The translations under genes and the position numbers were made by a program. The notes under the pieces were generated by a model. It was not told where the DNA came from and did not search any database. It saw nothing but the letters and a program-made list of their open reading frames with translations. From Eremomyces bilateralis CBS 781.70 (lineage: Eukaryota; Ascomycota; Dothideomycetes; Eremomycetales; Eremomycetaceae): a stretch of 64,000 nucleotides of DNA. Positions 1-12,427 of this stretch are shown piece by piece (within the stretch, counting starts at the first letter, position 1; each line of letters begins with the position of its first letter). The stretch is taken from contig NW_022985075.1 of assembly GCF_010015585.1 (NCBI RefSeq), positions 124,001 to 188,000 on the forward strand. Reading direction: 5' to 3'.

Positions 1-1342
1 CGATCTGCGGTTCTGCACACTCCCATACAGTAGCCAGATGCAACTCCGTCCCATACAACTCGATCGGATAGACACCGCAGAAAACTATCCCAGCATCCGG
101 ACCACAGTATAGGACACCATGGTTCTGACTGCCGCTATCCCGGAACAAAGGGACCGCCCAGAAATCAGACTCGGCAGCCCAAATGGATGGCTGGGAACAG
201 GACGGTTCAGTCGTGCAGATCTTTGATTTGTGGTGGTGCGGTGGGAGAGGAGAATTGGCTTCTTTCAGTGGGAGGTGCATGGATTGGTTCCCAAGAGGCG
301 AGATGGGCGTAGTACAAGCAAGGGAGAACAGCACACGATTTCACAAGGACTGCTGCAGTATCGTGGTTTGGGTTGTGTTCCCTTTGGTGAGTGCTGCAAC
401 TAATGTGTATCAAGATGAAGTCTTATATGCTTGGCATTGTAAGGAATCGGTATGCAAATACCATAAGGGACTAACAGACTTAACCAATTTGCATGAATCA
501 TTTCTGTTTACAATCTAGCTCCCCATCCAAAGAGTAGCAGGAGGGAATCTTTGTGTAGGCATTGAAGTCCCAAAACAGTTTCCGTCTAGGCGTCGAAAGT
601 CGCTTTTATGAGCAGTGTCAGGTAGTAACCAGAGCCATTGATTACCAATGTCCTCCGTAGTAATGAGCATGCGAGTCTCTATAGATAGAAAGAGCAATAT
701 AGATATTTAATTCCGTTGAGCTCGAAGCATGCCTAATTCGTTAGATTTTCCCCCTTTCCCAAAGCCAGTGGACGAAGCTTCGTCCATCAGCTGACAATCT
801 CCGCTCCTGAAACTAGAAGTCTGCTACTGTTCATACAGGGGAAACATGCAGAACGTAAGAAGTATGATGGGGAAATTGCATCAAAGAACAAGGAATCTGC
901 CAACCCTAGGTAAAACTATAGGATGACGTCCGATAGAAACCAAGAGTGCCATAATCAGAGAAATGCAACATTGAAGAGCCGGTGAACTGACACTCTGTTA
1001 TAAAACAGATGCAAAAGAAGTCCAGGGGCGTCCCATTGTGACAATCGCAAAAGTGGTATCCGTCGCATGATTCCAATCCAAGCCGAGATGATAAAACCCA
1101 GAAACGCAAGCCAAATCAAACCACGAGCACCCATAAAACATCGACCCAAATCTTCCAAGCATAGAACCATGAGGCCAAAGATATCCAGTGACTCCGAGCC
1201 AAGATCCAACCCATTCCAACATACACATTATTTTCCGGTGATGGTTGGCACCTAGCAGCGCCTAGATATATAATACAGTCGCTAAATGAAGCGAAGGAGC
1301 AAAAATCGATTTGTCCATCGGATCGATTATCACGGCACCGGC
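1..1342. other. No supported gene (3' flank of C2H2 gene)
   Basis: Only short overlapping open frames (up to about 110 codons) are present on both strands, with no recognisable domain, no convincing splice pattern and no RNA gene. The right end will contain the 3' UTR of the C2H2 gene that ends at 1343 on the minus strand. I see nothing else in it. Confidence 0.5.
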
Positions 1343-2648
1343 CTATTTCTCCGTCTTCGTTTTGGAGATGTGTGGATCGCTGGAGGGATCTTTCTTCTCG
1401 CCGTCGGGGACCGGCTTTCCGCATCCTTTCACAAGAATATGTCTCTGTTCGATGTGTATTAGCAACGGATGCCCTATGTCGCGATCCTTGTCATCAGGCT
1501 CATTAACTCACCTTCAACGCATCCTTCCTTGAAAAGCTCTTGTCACAATCTGTACACGGGAACGGCTTGACAGCCAGATGAATTCGCTTATGGCGTTTCA
1601 AATCGTGGTTCCTGTTGAAGCTCTGAGGGCACTGATCGCACTTGAACGGTCGATCGTTCACCGGCGCCGAGACCGGGGCGTGGTGGTGCGCTCCATACAT
1701 GTGCTGCATGGTCGCGGCGTGCCCGGAATTATATGGCGGAGCCATCATCCCCGGAGGAAACCCGCCAATAATAGTAGGTCCTGCTTGCGGGTTCTGGATG
1801 TTGCTGAGGACAGGTCCTGGAGGAAGAGGGTAACCATACGGCCGCTGGTAGGTGTGGTGGGGTTGGCCGGTCGGGGTCGACATTGTAGGCATATGCGCAG
1901 CTGAAACGGGTGACATTCGTGGTCCGTTGGAAAGAGGGCTTTGCTGCGAGGGAGGCGGTCCAGTGGAGTAGGCATATTGAGGTGGCGCGGAGTTGGGGGG
2001 ATAGTAGGTTGGTGTTGGAGGGAGACGAGGGGTGTGGAACTCGCCCTGCGACTGTTGGGGCGACTGATGCGGCGCTACTTGTGGGGAATGTGGCCGTGCC
2101 ATGGAAACTGCCATTACTGGTTGTTGGGGTCCCATAGTGGTCATGCTGGAAGAGGTCGTGATATTCGTGGATCCGGGAAATTGTGGAGGGTTAACCTCAT
2201 ATCCCGGTGCTGAATCGGCGGAATTGGGTGCGTTGCCGCGCACCATGGAATGCATCGAAGGGGGGAATGCCATGGGACGGCCGAAGTTGTGCGCTGACGC
2301 TGGCGAATATGTGTATTGGTGCGATGCTCCTTGTCCCGACTGTGGCCATACATAGCCATTTTGCGCATATGTCTGCTGTATGCCGTGTGTTGTTGTTGAG
2401 CCGGTCGTCGCAACGCCAGATGCGGGGCTCAAACCATCCCCTTGGACGGTGCTTGGAGGAGTCAGAAGGTTCCCTACACTCGACACCGGTGGGACCCCTT
2501 GCGCCTGCGAATTCGAATATTGAAACTTCTGGCTGCTCGACATGTGAGGCGTGGGTAGTTCGAAGTTCGGGAGGCTGGAAGCATTCGGCCGCCGAGAGGC
2601 GAAACTCGATTGCGCTGTGCCGCCCAATTGATCCGGCCCAGGATGCAT
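1343..2648 (-). CDS. C2H2 zinc-finger transcription factor (FlbC-like, two C-terminal fingers)
   Basis: Two exons, 1512-2648 and 1343-1444, with a 67-bp intron (GTGAGT donor, CAG acceptor). The protein is about 412 aa: a long Pro/Ser/Gln/His-rich disordered region of some 340 residues, then two tandem C2H2 fingers. The first reads FKCDQCPQSFNRNHDLKRH; the second (FPCTDCDKSFSRKDALK) is completed across the intron by RHILVKGCGK. A short charged tail follows. It is a nuclear DNA-binding regulator. The finger pair and the C-terminal position resemble the conidiation regulator FlbC, but that is from memory, and other two-finger fungal factors are possible. The first in-frame ATG is at 2646-2648; the frame stays open further upstream to about 2740 without another ATG, so an extra 5' exon may exist. 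Its upstream region of nearly 10 kb fits a developmental regulator. Confidence 0.8.
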
Positions 2649-5600
2649 AAGGGTCGGATGAGCGACTGCGGCAGCCACGATGACGGTGTTTTCCGCGACA
2701 CGGGCCCGGCGGCCGGAGATAGATGAGCGGGAAAGCGGTCGGAGTTGCTACAGCAAAAGGCAGCGCCGACCTGCTACCTTGTACGCTGGAAGCAGGAGGT
2801 AGAGACGTCTCCCTAACAATCTAGAGGCGTCTAAGAATGTTCCCAAGCTCTTTGCAGGGTCTCCTGTCGTACCGAGTGACTGAAATGAATTCGAAAGGTG
2901 ACAGATGGCTTCGCTGATGGTCGATAGTTCAGAGCCGAAGGGGGCGATGGCAAGGCATATGAATGAAGCGACAACCGTACTCCTGGATGACCCTCTCCCA
3001 AATTCCTAGGATGAGTCCAATAGGCGGACAGGGCGTTCACGAGGGTTCCTCGACAACGCTCGCTATTAGGCCCACCTGGATGTGGTACTGAAGATGCAGC
3101 TTCACCTTAAAGCTTCTTAGGTTCAAGTCCTGTGAGAAAATAGGAATCTGGTCTGCCAGGCCGGACTGATCGGGTACCAGTGTGATTTCACCCGTACGAC
3201 GAGGACCCTGAATCGCAGATAGAACCAGTAATTGGGTAAGGTCCCGAAATTGTGGTCTTAGGGAGCTGTGCGACTTCAGGTCGCACGAGGCTTTAGTGAA
3301 GGCGGGTTTTGGAAATGGCCTGCTCTGGGTGGACTCTTCTCCCAGCTGCTTGGTTAAGATAGAATAAACGAGCTTGATCGTTGAATGGGAGGTCCGGAGT
3401 TTCAAGGCAGAGGACGCAATGAAGAGGATCTAGTTTGACGTAGGACTAAGTTCAAAGAAGCGTGTCGATCCAAACAACAGTCTGGTAGCCTAGTGGGGCG
3501 TGATCGAGACAGCTAAAGATGGTTTCGCTAGGAATGTCCGCTGACGAGAGGTGTACAGGATCCAAAGCTGACCGGAACAAGATCGCAGACGAAGAAAGCG
3601 ACACCCTAAGAAGTCGATTCGTATGAAAAGGCAACGTCGCGGATTCGCGACGATGTTGATGATGTTGGGATAGACAGCGGGGCGGTCTCAGTGGTGGACT
3701 GGGTGGATGAGAAGGAAGTGAAGTGTTGATGTATGCTTCTACAATGTGCACCGGGCTAGGGGTGCAGGTTGGACTGTTCGCGTGGCTCTTGGACGGGTTA
3801 GGGCAGTTGCTGGCCTTCGTCCCGTCCGTGCTTGCGAAAAGACTGGGGTGCGGGCATAGGGGATCTGGATCTGGGAAGATGAGATACTAAAATGGCTCAA
3901 GCCTGATCAAATGGTTCGGATAATGGACATGGGAGGTTTCTAGGGTCAAAAACAGAATAATAGTGCATGGGGAAAGACTCGACCCAAGGTACCGCATGGA
4001 AGAAGCAAACTATCAACAGCAACCTAGTGGACAACTTCATCCTCCTCAAAGGGCTGATTCATGACACAACACACCACTTTGATCAAGCGCATTCAAACCC
4101 CAAATAAGGATCAAAGTACAGCTGCAGGGTTTGAGAAATTATGATAGAGAAGGGATGTCTGCGGTTCCAGAAAATTAGGGAGATTTTGGACTGCAGTCGT
4201 CTTTGACGAGAAGAGGCGAAGGGGAGGTTTCTGATGGAACCGGCGTAATACCAGCCCTGAGCCATGCGCCGCTCTCATAGCGGACACCCAGTACTCGACA
4301 TGATGTAGGCAAGTCGTCCCGCCCACTCCGATATTATGGGACTGGGGGTAAAATAGCGGGAGCATATTGGGGTGAAAGTGGTGTTTCTCAACGCGCCAAA
4401 TCCAAAAGGGGGGCAAAGCAAAAGTACGGGGGGTCAACCGGTCCCCGCTAGTTCTGGTACCGTCAGCGGCTCCGTGGCAGCCCAGTCCAGGTTCCGGGAC
4501 AGACAGGGTCCTGGGTCCCAAAACCCCTGTTATGCTTTAACTGTATTTCCTCCCCTGTCGCTGCCTCGACCCCAGCTCCAGACGAGACGGCCATCCCCAC
4601 TCTCCAGGAGCTTGGGACGGCGAGGGAACTGCCTTTGGGCGGCTTAAATAAGTCTTGTCATCGAAGTCGCCTGTCCTAACCGGGCCGGCTTTGCGTTGGC
4701 TTTCATGCAACGATCATGAGGATCACTGTGCTCTTCTCGGTGCGAAGGTTCAACCGACCATGATCTCGGAATGTTGCCTATCGTAGGACCGATATAGATC
4801 ATAAAATAGGTTCCTAGAGGGCAGAGTCACCTCTGTGGACAGCAAGTATACCAAATCAAGACCATGCATTCGTTTTCGGGGTATAGTTTGGTTCCGTTAA
4901 CCTCGGATCCATCGCTCATCATTGGCTCTGGGGGTCGCTGAACGAACAAATGACCGGCTCGGAGGGGGAATCCAACAATTCAGTCATCGGACTGTTAGGT
5001 CGGCTTACACCTTACAGGGTGTCAGAATTCAGAGACCTTAGAAAATGCGCCGAGCGATGTTGACCGGTTAGGGGGAGCCAAAAACAAGCGAGTGGTGTAC
5101 GGTGGTCTGTGGTCCAGGTCCATCTTTGTCTCGTGTGAGCTGAGGTATTCCGCCTGGGATCAGGGTATTAGGGAGAGACCTATTGTAGGTGGTTTGTGCC
5201 GCTAAGGTTTCTTGTATTTGATCGATTTGGAGAGGTGCTTCTGAGTTCTATGTCCTGTCACCTGTGACAAAGTAACGAACTTTCGAGGTTCTTGTTCCTT
5301 GCCCTCGTGCAAACCGAATATTTTGTGACCGGTCCAGAGGTCAAGAATTGCTTTACCGCTTGCCATGCAGCCTCCAGCATAAGCGAGAGTCGCCCAGATT
5401 GTGAACAATGAGAGGAACCATCCATGCGGCAACAGATGCAGGATGATTCGCTCCCAAAACGTCAGTCCATCTCGTCGTGCATGGAGATTTGGAGAATTCA
5501 GCCGACTTCCTTCCCAGGAAACCCCTAGTGCGTACCATACAGGTGCGCATTTTAGTATCATTGGTCTGATGATCCTGAACCGGACCCGATCGCGGGGGCA

Positions 5601-8600
5601 TCACAGTCCTGGGAATTGGTATCATGTAATATTTGATCTGAGGGACGTGAGGATGGACCAAATGTTCATCGCCCGTTCATCTTATTTGATCGTCGCGCAC
5701 AGGAGCGATGCATCCACCCATATTCCTTGCGCTGTCCCCAGGATGAATCCGATCGTCGCCCCACGCAATGCTCCCGATATGGATGGGGCATGCTAAATTG
5801 TTGAGTGCTGGCGGCTGCGACAGCCGACTGCTTAGTGCTCGGGAGACACGAAAGTCGACCAAGGGAGGGGTCAGCTATTAAGCGTGCTAAGAAAATACCG
5901 ACAAGGCTGTGGAGCAAATAATATTCTTCGACGACAAATTGCTTTCGCTTCCCCGTAGGCCATAACCAGTAATGTTGCAGCTCAAGCAGGAGCCACCAGG
6001 AAATACGAAATGACTTTCGGATCTCCTCGAAGTTCTGACATGATGAGTGGCGTCTCCGGAATGATAGAGTAATACTTCGGTGACTGCGCTAATAACCACC
6101 GTTCCATTCTTGCCGCCAAGCCCAAACAATCAATGGATTCGTGATCACGAATGGTTATCCATAATAATAACGGTAATGATAGCTCTCAATAATAAGTCAA
6201 ATACCTGCTAGTAATTCACTGGGGCCCAGAAAAGGATGACTTCAGATGAGATTGTACAGTGCTAGGGCTACAATCAGCATGGATGATGAGCAGATGGGCG
6301 GTTCCAAATCACGGAACTTTCCGAAATCCATCCCAGCAACTCAAATGTCTCCGATTTCTCTCCACCGACCACGGGAAATCCTGAACCTGGTCAGTATTTT
6401 GATATTATTACTGTTTCTCTTTGTTGGGAGGGTTGCCTTGAGAATGACCTTCCTGCAAATGTCCAGCTGTGGTACCTATGTCTGGTGTGGAGATGCGGAA
6501 ATGCGCCAATACTAAACATCATGCTGGCACAGTTTCTCCGTTGATTTTCGTAGACTAGATTATTGCTTCATGACAATCACAAATTGGATCAAAGTCATAG
6601 ATATACGAGTTCCAAGTCCGATATCTAACATTCGGATATCGCCACAAGTTTTATGCTTCATTTTCGAGTGAGCCTGGCGATTCTTACGCACGTCGTTCAT
6701 GAATACTTTCGCCCGTGCAACGAGGCGCATATGGCTTCTCAAAACCGTGAATTCGGGATGGAGTTGGACTGGAAATGCGTGTTGCGCAGAGATCTGATGA
6801 CAGCAACAGTGGTTTCGCGATCGTGGATGCACAACCCGAGTCAATGGAGAGTGGTGGCACTGGATGCCACAACAGGGTTCCGGTGGTGATGAACGAGGGC
6901 ATCTGCAACCACCCGATCTGTTTCCCGTTTTCTGTCTCCAGACTCCAGTGAAGTTGGCGATGCTCATGACAGCGATCCGATGGCCTGGTCTACGGTTCCC
7001 ACAGACAGAAAAGGAAGTGCTGGACGAGTGCTGGCGATGGCACCAAATCATACTCTCCACAGACGGTCCACTGGGCACTAATCCAGCGCCAATATAACGC
7101 CATGGAACGCCTCGCCTACGAGATACACAGCTGTGGGTTCGGGCTGCTTAGCGCTGGGTGCAGAGAGCGAACTCGGTCCCTTCCCCAATACCCAGCATGC
7201 ATTATGCACTATGCAGGAGCCCATCAGAATTCAGACATGGGCTCGTTTATCAAGGATACCGACCCTCCATGACTCCATCAGATTCGCAGCTGGTGGCGTC
7301 ACCCGGAACTGACCGAGGAGGAAATGAGATGGTGGAGGCCATGGGGTCCCTGACTAGTGACTTCTGGTTGCAAGCACCTAGTGCTGTCGTGTGGCCGCTT
7401 CTGGGGTCAAGAGTAGAAAATCACGGGTGAGGCGTCCACTATGGCTCTCGTTCAACTTTCAAGTCTTGAATTGCCCGATACTCTTTATCCATCCCTCTTG
7501 AGTCTTGACAGGCTGCGATACCCAGTATTCACTACTCTGTAATAGGTACGCCCAAATCTGTCGAGGTATACTTGAGTCTGAAATGGCGTCTTGGGTGCAC
7601 CCGTCGGGCTTGCCAGAGTACCTCCGGATTTCCCTTCAGTATCAGTCCTAGGAAATAATTATGGATGCTCCGTCCGATGCAAACACCCTCTAATCTAGCC
7701 CCTTCTTGATCTAAATATAATCAATCAAAGAGGACATGCCACAAAGACACGCGAATTTGGTCGACTTAGGAGAAATGCCCCATCGCGGCTAGCTGCCTCA
7801 ACGCTACTTGGATGGATTCATTGACCGATGAAAATACCGAATTACTGATGGACGGGATGGTATCGAAATGAGCCGAGTGTGCATGAGTAGTGACAGCCTG
7901 ATAGACCGTCAACGATGGCCTCAGTCATTCCTCCTGAGTTCTCACATTCTCACTGCTAAAAAATCACAAGTCACATTCCCACCCCTTCCTTCAAAGTTCC
8001 CATCGCGCATCTCGCATCTCGGATTGGTTTAATTTGCAATGGAAGGATTGCAGGACAAGCGCGAACAATACGACGGGGATAGCGCGTATCCTGGTTGACA
8101 TCCGCCAATGGAGCCGGGAGGTAAGCGAGACCCTGGCAGCTAACCAAGGATTTTCCCAATATTTTCTTCCTGTATGAGCTTGAACCGTCAATCCATCACA
8201 ATTCACCTAATTTCCCATGGTCGGGATTGCGTGGAGGAGGTTTCCTGATCCAATTCTCTTTTATTCAACTCACTTCAACGGCATTTGCCTTGCTCGAAGA
8301 TTCGCCTAAGTCTTTCTTGGTCCACTCGTGTTCCCGTTGCTTTTTCTTCCTCTGTCTTTCCTCTGCAGGCATATCTTGATCTGGTTGACCAGCGCTTGAC
8401 TATCATGTAAATGTCTCGGAGCATGTCGTGCCCGATTCCGTATCACAGTGCAGCTTCCCTGTATCGGATCATAAGGATTATCGTACTACGTATGTATGTT
8501 GATCTGCTTAAAGGAGACCCTTCAGGCCTCAAGGCCTCAACAGTGGATCAGAGCATTTTCCAGCTTAACTAATAACTACACTAACTAAGTTAAGTTAGTT

Positions 8601-11600
8601 AACTACATAATCTGGTTAAGTTACTGGTAGGTACAGTACGTAGCTCTTTGGAGTAGGGACTTTTGCAACATCCTGGGATCCACTCTGATGATCTAAATGG
8701 CAGTTCTATTTTGGGTTTGCTCTGACTCTGCTGTTGTACGAGAATCTCCGACCTGCTCTTGCACGATTGAAGCCTTGGGCACAGACTCACAGCTCAAGTT
8801 TCTCAGTCGCCCATATCTGAGTGGAGGAGCAAGAATTAAGCATCAACAGATGATCGACATGGCTTTCTCCAGCCTTCAGCTTTTTTCAAGCCTGCTGGCT
8901 GCTGCACTTGCCATTGGGACCTGGGGAATGGGGATGGTGGAGAGCCGCAAGGCTGCCACGCGATTCCGACTTTGGTCTCTGGTGAGTGGTGACTGGTCTG
9001 GACTCTGGGCCATCCCTCGACCGCAGCGAATGATAAGGCACTTCTTGCCTCCTGGCCGTTGGAGAAAGTCAGCGCAAGTGCCACTGGATTTCTCCGTTGT
9101 GTGATCTGTTGTCTTTACAAATCACAACCAGGCCCACCCTGGCTATCACTTTACTACTGCGCGACGGTCGGTCAGCCAGCCGTCCGCCTCAGCCGCTCGT
9201 GATATTTCGCTTCTTTTGAACCTGCCCATCAAGGGTTAGCCAATAACCAATTGCATACAGGAGACGAGATCCCCGGAATTGGTACCGGAGGTACCTCCTA
9301 AGTTCAACGGAGGTCTTTACAATGTATTTCGTTCCCTCGGAAATTAGCTCTGACTTCTGAGGCAGTTTATGATAATCATCACTGCGAACTCTCTCCTCCT
9401 CACAGCGTTGGTTCTAATCTTGTCTCAACCTTCGACAAACCTTTTCAGCATCCGATCTCCCTCATTACCTCCATGCAACAACACAAAGCGAACATGATGG
9501 ATCGACCAGGATCTGACAGCGCCTTTCCAATTTCCAAGGTCCAAACCTTACCTGTCGCACCGTGCTCATTTCGAGGGTGCTAAGCAATTATCTGGCCCCT
9601 GCGTGCGTCCATCCCCACCGACCAGTGAGAACTGGCAAACTTCGCTACTCCTTGAGGGGCTAACAGTCAAAAGCCTCTCCCGCTTGTTGGCTGAACTTTA
9701 ACCTGGTTCAATATTCCCGTCTTTCTGGTGAAAGAATCCATAATCCATTTAGTGGAATGTGCTGTGGCTCCTCCACACCCTGGTAAGTTCCCGGCTTCCC
9801 GCTCATTATCCCCCTTCTGTTTGTAAAGGAGGGAAATACGGAGTATTAGTAATACCGTACGAAGAATTTACAGATAACCGATATATTGGATAGGCAGCTG
9901 TTGGAGATCAGTTACGCAAGTCTGGATCAGAGTTCAATTCACGGACTCCCTACGGTGCAGGTACCTTTCATGTTGCTTGGAGTTTCGGTGCCCTCCTAAT
10001 TCCTCAAGGCTCAACGTCATGGCAGTGTCGGAGATCGTCGAGATCGGCAAGCTCCATACAACTAACAAGGTGGGTATACCTGATGAAATCAGTACTGGGG
10101 AGTGGGGTCTCAAAACTCGGTGATGGCGGGGGCGGACGTACAGATAAGAGACTAGGAACATACCGTATTACCAACAATTCTCCGTGATACGTATGTGCTC
10201 CCTATTCTCTTTGTTCATGTCGTGAAGAAAGACAGGCCAGACCAGCTTTGAGAATCTACAATTCTGCATTCATGTTTTCGCAATACGAGGTGCGTGCTGC
10301 GTAGTGGCCAAAGCCAATTCGCTCCGATAAACGGACTGGGGATACAATACATGTGACCAATAATTCCGTGCCGCTGCTGTACATGAAGGCAGCATTGACC
10401 CCAAGCAGGATAATTATCATGCATTTCCCTTCCATGGCCTCTTTTCGCTCTGGTACTCATTCTCTACGAGGTTTGGCGACCCTGACCCAAGCTTCCGGTT
10501 TGGCATTTGGCCAAAACGACCTTTATGTCCCTTCAACAGGGATACCCTTCACTGGTGGCTTTGACAGTTAACTGTGTGTCTTCACCACTCCTCAGCAAGT
10601 CAGTATCACTACAACCACAACCTCTGCTGTCAAACGAACGATAAGCCGGTCGTGAAATACTTCAATCTACTGGCAAGGTGTTTCAATAGTTTCCCATTTC
10701 CGCTCCACTATGCCCCCAAATTTCGAGTGTCCTGAACTGAAATCCGAATGAAAATAATCTATCAACCTTCATGACAAAGGATGAGTTACACTGTACACAT
10801 AAGCATCGGTATGACAGCCGGGGGATATCCCGTTCAATAGACTCTTGCTTCCACTTACCGTGATATGGCCTGATATTAATTTAGGATAGAGGTATTATAA
10901 CTCGCTTCACGATTTAAAACTTCTTCGCCTTGGAGACGCCCACAATTGCCACCGTGCCACATTGGTGCTCTGGATCGGCCAGCCTAGTGCTGGTTCAGTG
11001 CTTCAAGGACGGCTGCCTTAATGAAGAGGCACAACAGTCAGCCTTATCATGTCATAATATAGTCAAAGCTCATGGTTGAGCTAGGCCATTCGATGAATTC
11101 AACGGGTAAACTAGTTACATCCTCATACATGCAAAATGCAACAAGGACGCTCATCGCTACAAAGAGAGGACTATTCAGTGGATGAGCGTGGGGACACCGA
11201 CCGTCAGATAATGTATACGATGCAATTGATGACTATTTCGGATGCCCGAGGACAGTCCGGTCTATTCTTCGAATTGAAATTAGCATTTGCTCGTCCAGTC
11301 TTACCAGTTAACTACCATACTGAATGTCCCAGGCGGTCGCTCTGGGAGACGTATCTGCTCCTACGAGGGAGGACCTTGTTTCGCGTTTCTTTGATCCGTT
11401 CCCTCAACCGAGCCGCTCGAGTTCGGTGTGTTTTGCAAAGTCTAGCCCCCTACTGGGCTAATTCTCATAGCGGGAAGTACATCCGAATGTCCAGACAGCA
11501 TCGGGATGGAGACGCATGGTATTCCCGAGTGTTGCCACACGCCCCTAGCATATACATACATACCTCGTAAGCGACATCTGCAGGAAGTGTCATAGGATTT

Positions 11601-12427
11601 AAACTGGTTATATTGAAGCAGGGCATACAAAGAGGCGGTGATTGGTTGAGGAGCCTGGGTCAAGAACTCGTTACTACACTCAATCCCTCATTTGTGATGC
11701 ACTAGTGTCTTAAGGGGCTAACCTCGAAGGTGTGTCTAGTTCTGAGAGCTGAGATTTGACCTCCTAAGCTGCCGAATCCGATTACTCCCTATTTTGCTCT
11801 TCCGGTGGGGTTGAGTTTGCATCCATCAGCGTCCCAATAAGTCAATATTTCCTTCTTGTGCTTCTCTCCACGCTCTTGGTGACTACTAGATGGCGCCCTT
11901 GAACCCCCCCAGCAGGCTGAAATGGGAAAGACAACTACTTTTCTCGGGGGCTAAAGTACCACTGGCCTAGATCTGTAGTGTGTGCATCATGGTGAAGAGG
12001 GCCTCCTCAATACGTGATGGCGAAGTTAGTCTGCCTAAGTGTGCCCTTCATCAGCTGTGCTAGCTTCCCGCAGTGGCAGTATATCGCGATGTACCTTATC
12101 AAGTCACTGATTTGAAGTTGGAGTCTCATTCGAGCCTCTCATTCAAAATATGAAGAAGACCTATACCCGTGTGAAAGCGAACAAGTTTGTTGATCAAAGG
12201 ATAGCTTGGTCTTCGGGTCAATTCGGATGATGGATAATCAGAGCCAACACTCCTGAACTTGTCAACGAACATCAGAATAACCTCTTGGTAAGACCTGTTC
12301 ACTCATTGAGGCTATTCGGGTGGCTAGAGATCTAATCATTTTTTTGTGCTATCAACTTATAAATTCCCCAAGGTGTCATAAGAATAACTATTGCCAGAAT
12401 AATATGCCTGCATCTCAAAGCTCAAAG
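2649..12427. other. Gene-poor 9.8-kb region upstream of the C2H2 gene
   Basis: No frame here shows a known domain or a consistent exon chain. The longest open frames (about 120-170 codons near 3.0-3.4, 6.6-7.1, 8.7-9.1 and 11.1-11.6 kb) have low-complexity or randomly mixed residues and overlap other frames. A frame on the minus strand near 5.2-5.8 kb encodes some hydrophobic stretches, but I could not link it into a gene. Small features include a tandem octamer (aggcctca twice, 8524-8539) and a near-palindrome TAACTAA/TTAGTTA at 8582-8601. The region probably combines regulatory DNA of the C2H2 gene with decayed sequence or unannotated transcripts. Confidence 0.5.

Noticed and set aside
3120-3130. 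B-box-like GGTTCAAGTCC
   Set aside because: There is no acceptor stem or A-box partner; treated as chance in a long noncoding region.
5202-5917. Hydrophobic minus-strand segments that might be exons of a membrane protein
   Set aside because: The pieces could not be joined with plausible splice sites and match no family I know.
6560-7430. Overlapping open frames of 80-170 codons on both strands, first suspected as a decayed gene
   Set aside because: No domain, no splice consistency and no dominant frame; not enough to call a gene or an element.
11136-11570. 144-codon plus-strand frame
   Set aside because: It has an ATG but a random-like composition, no motif and no neighbour logic.
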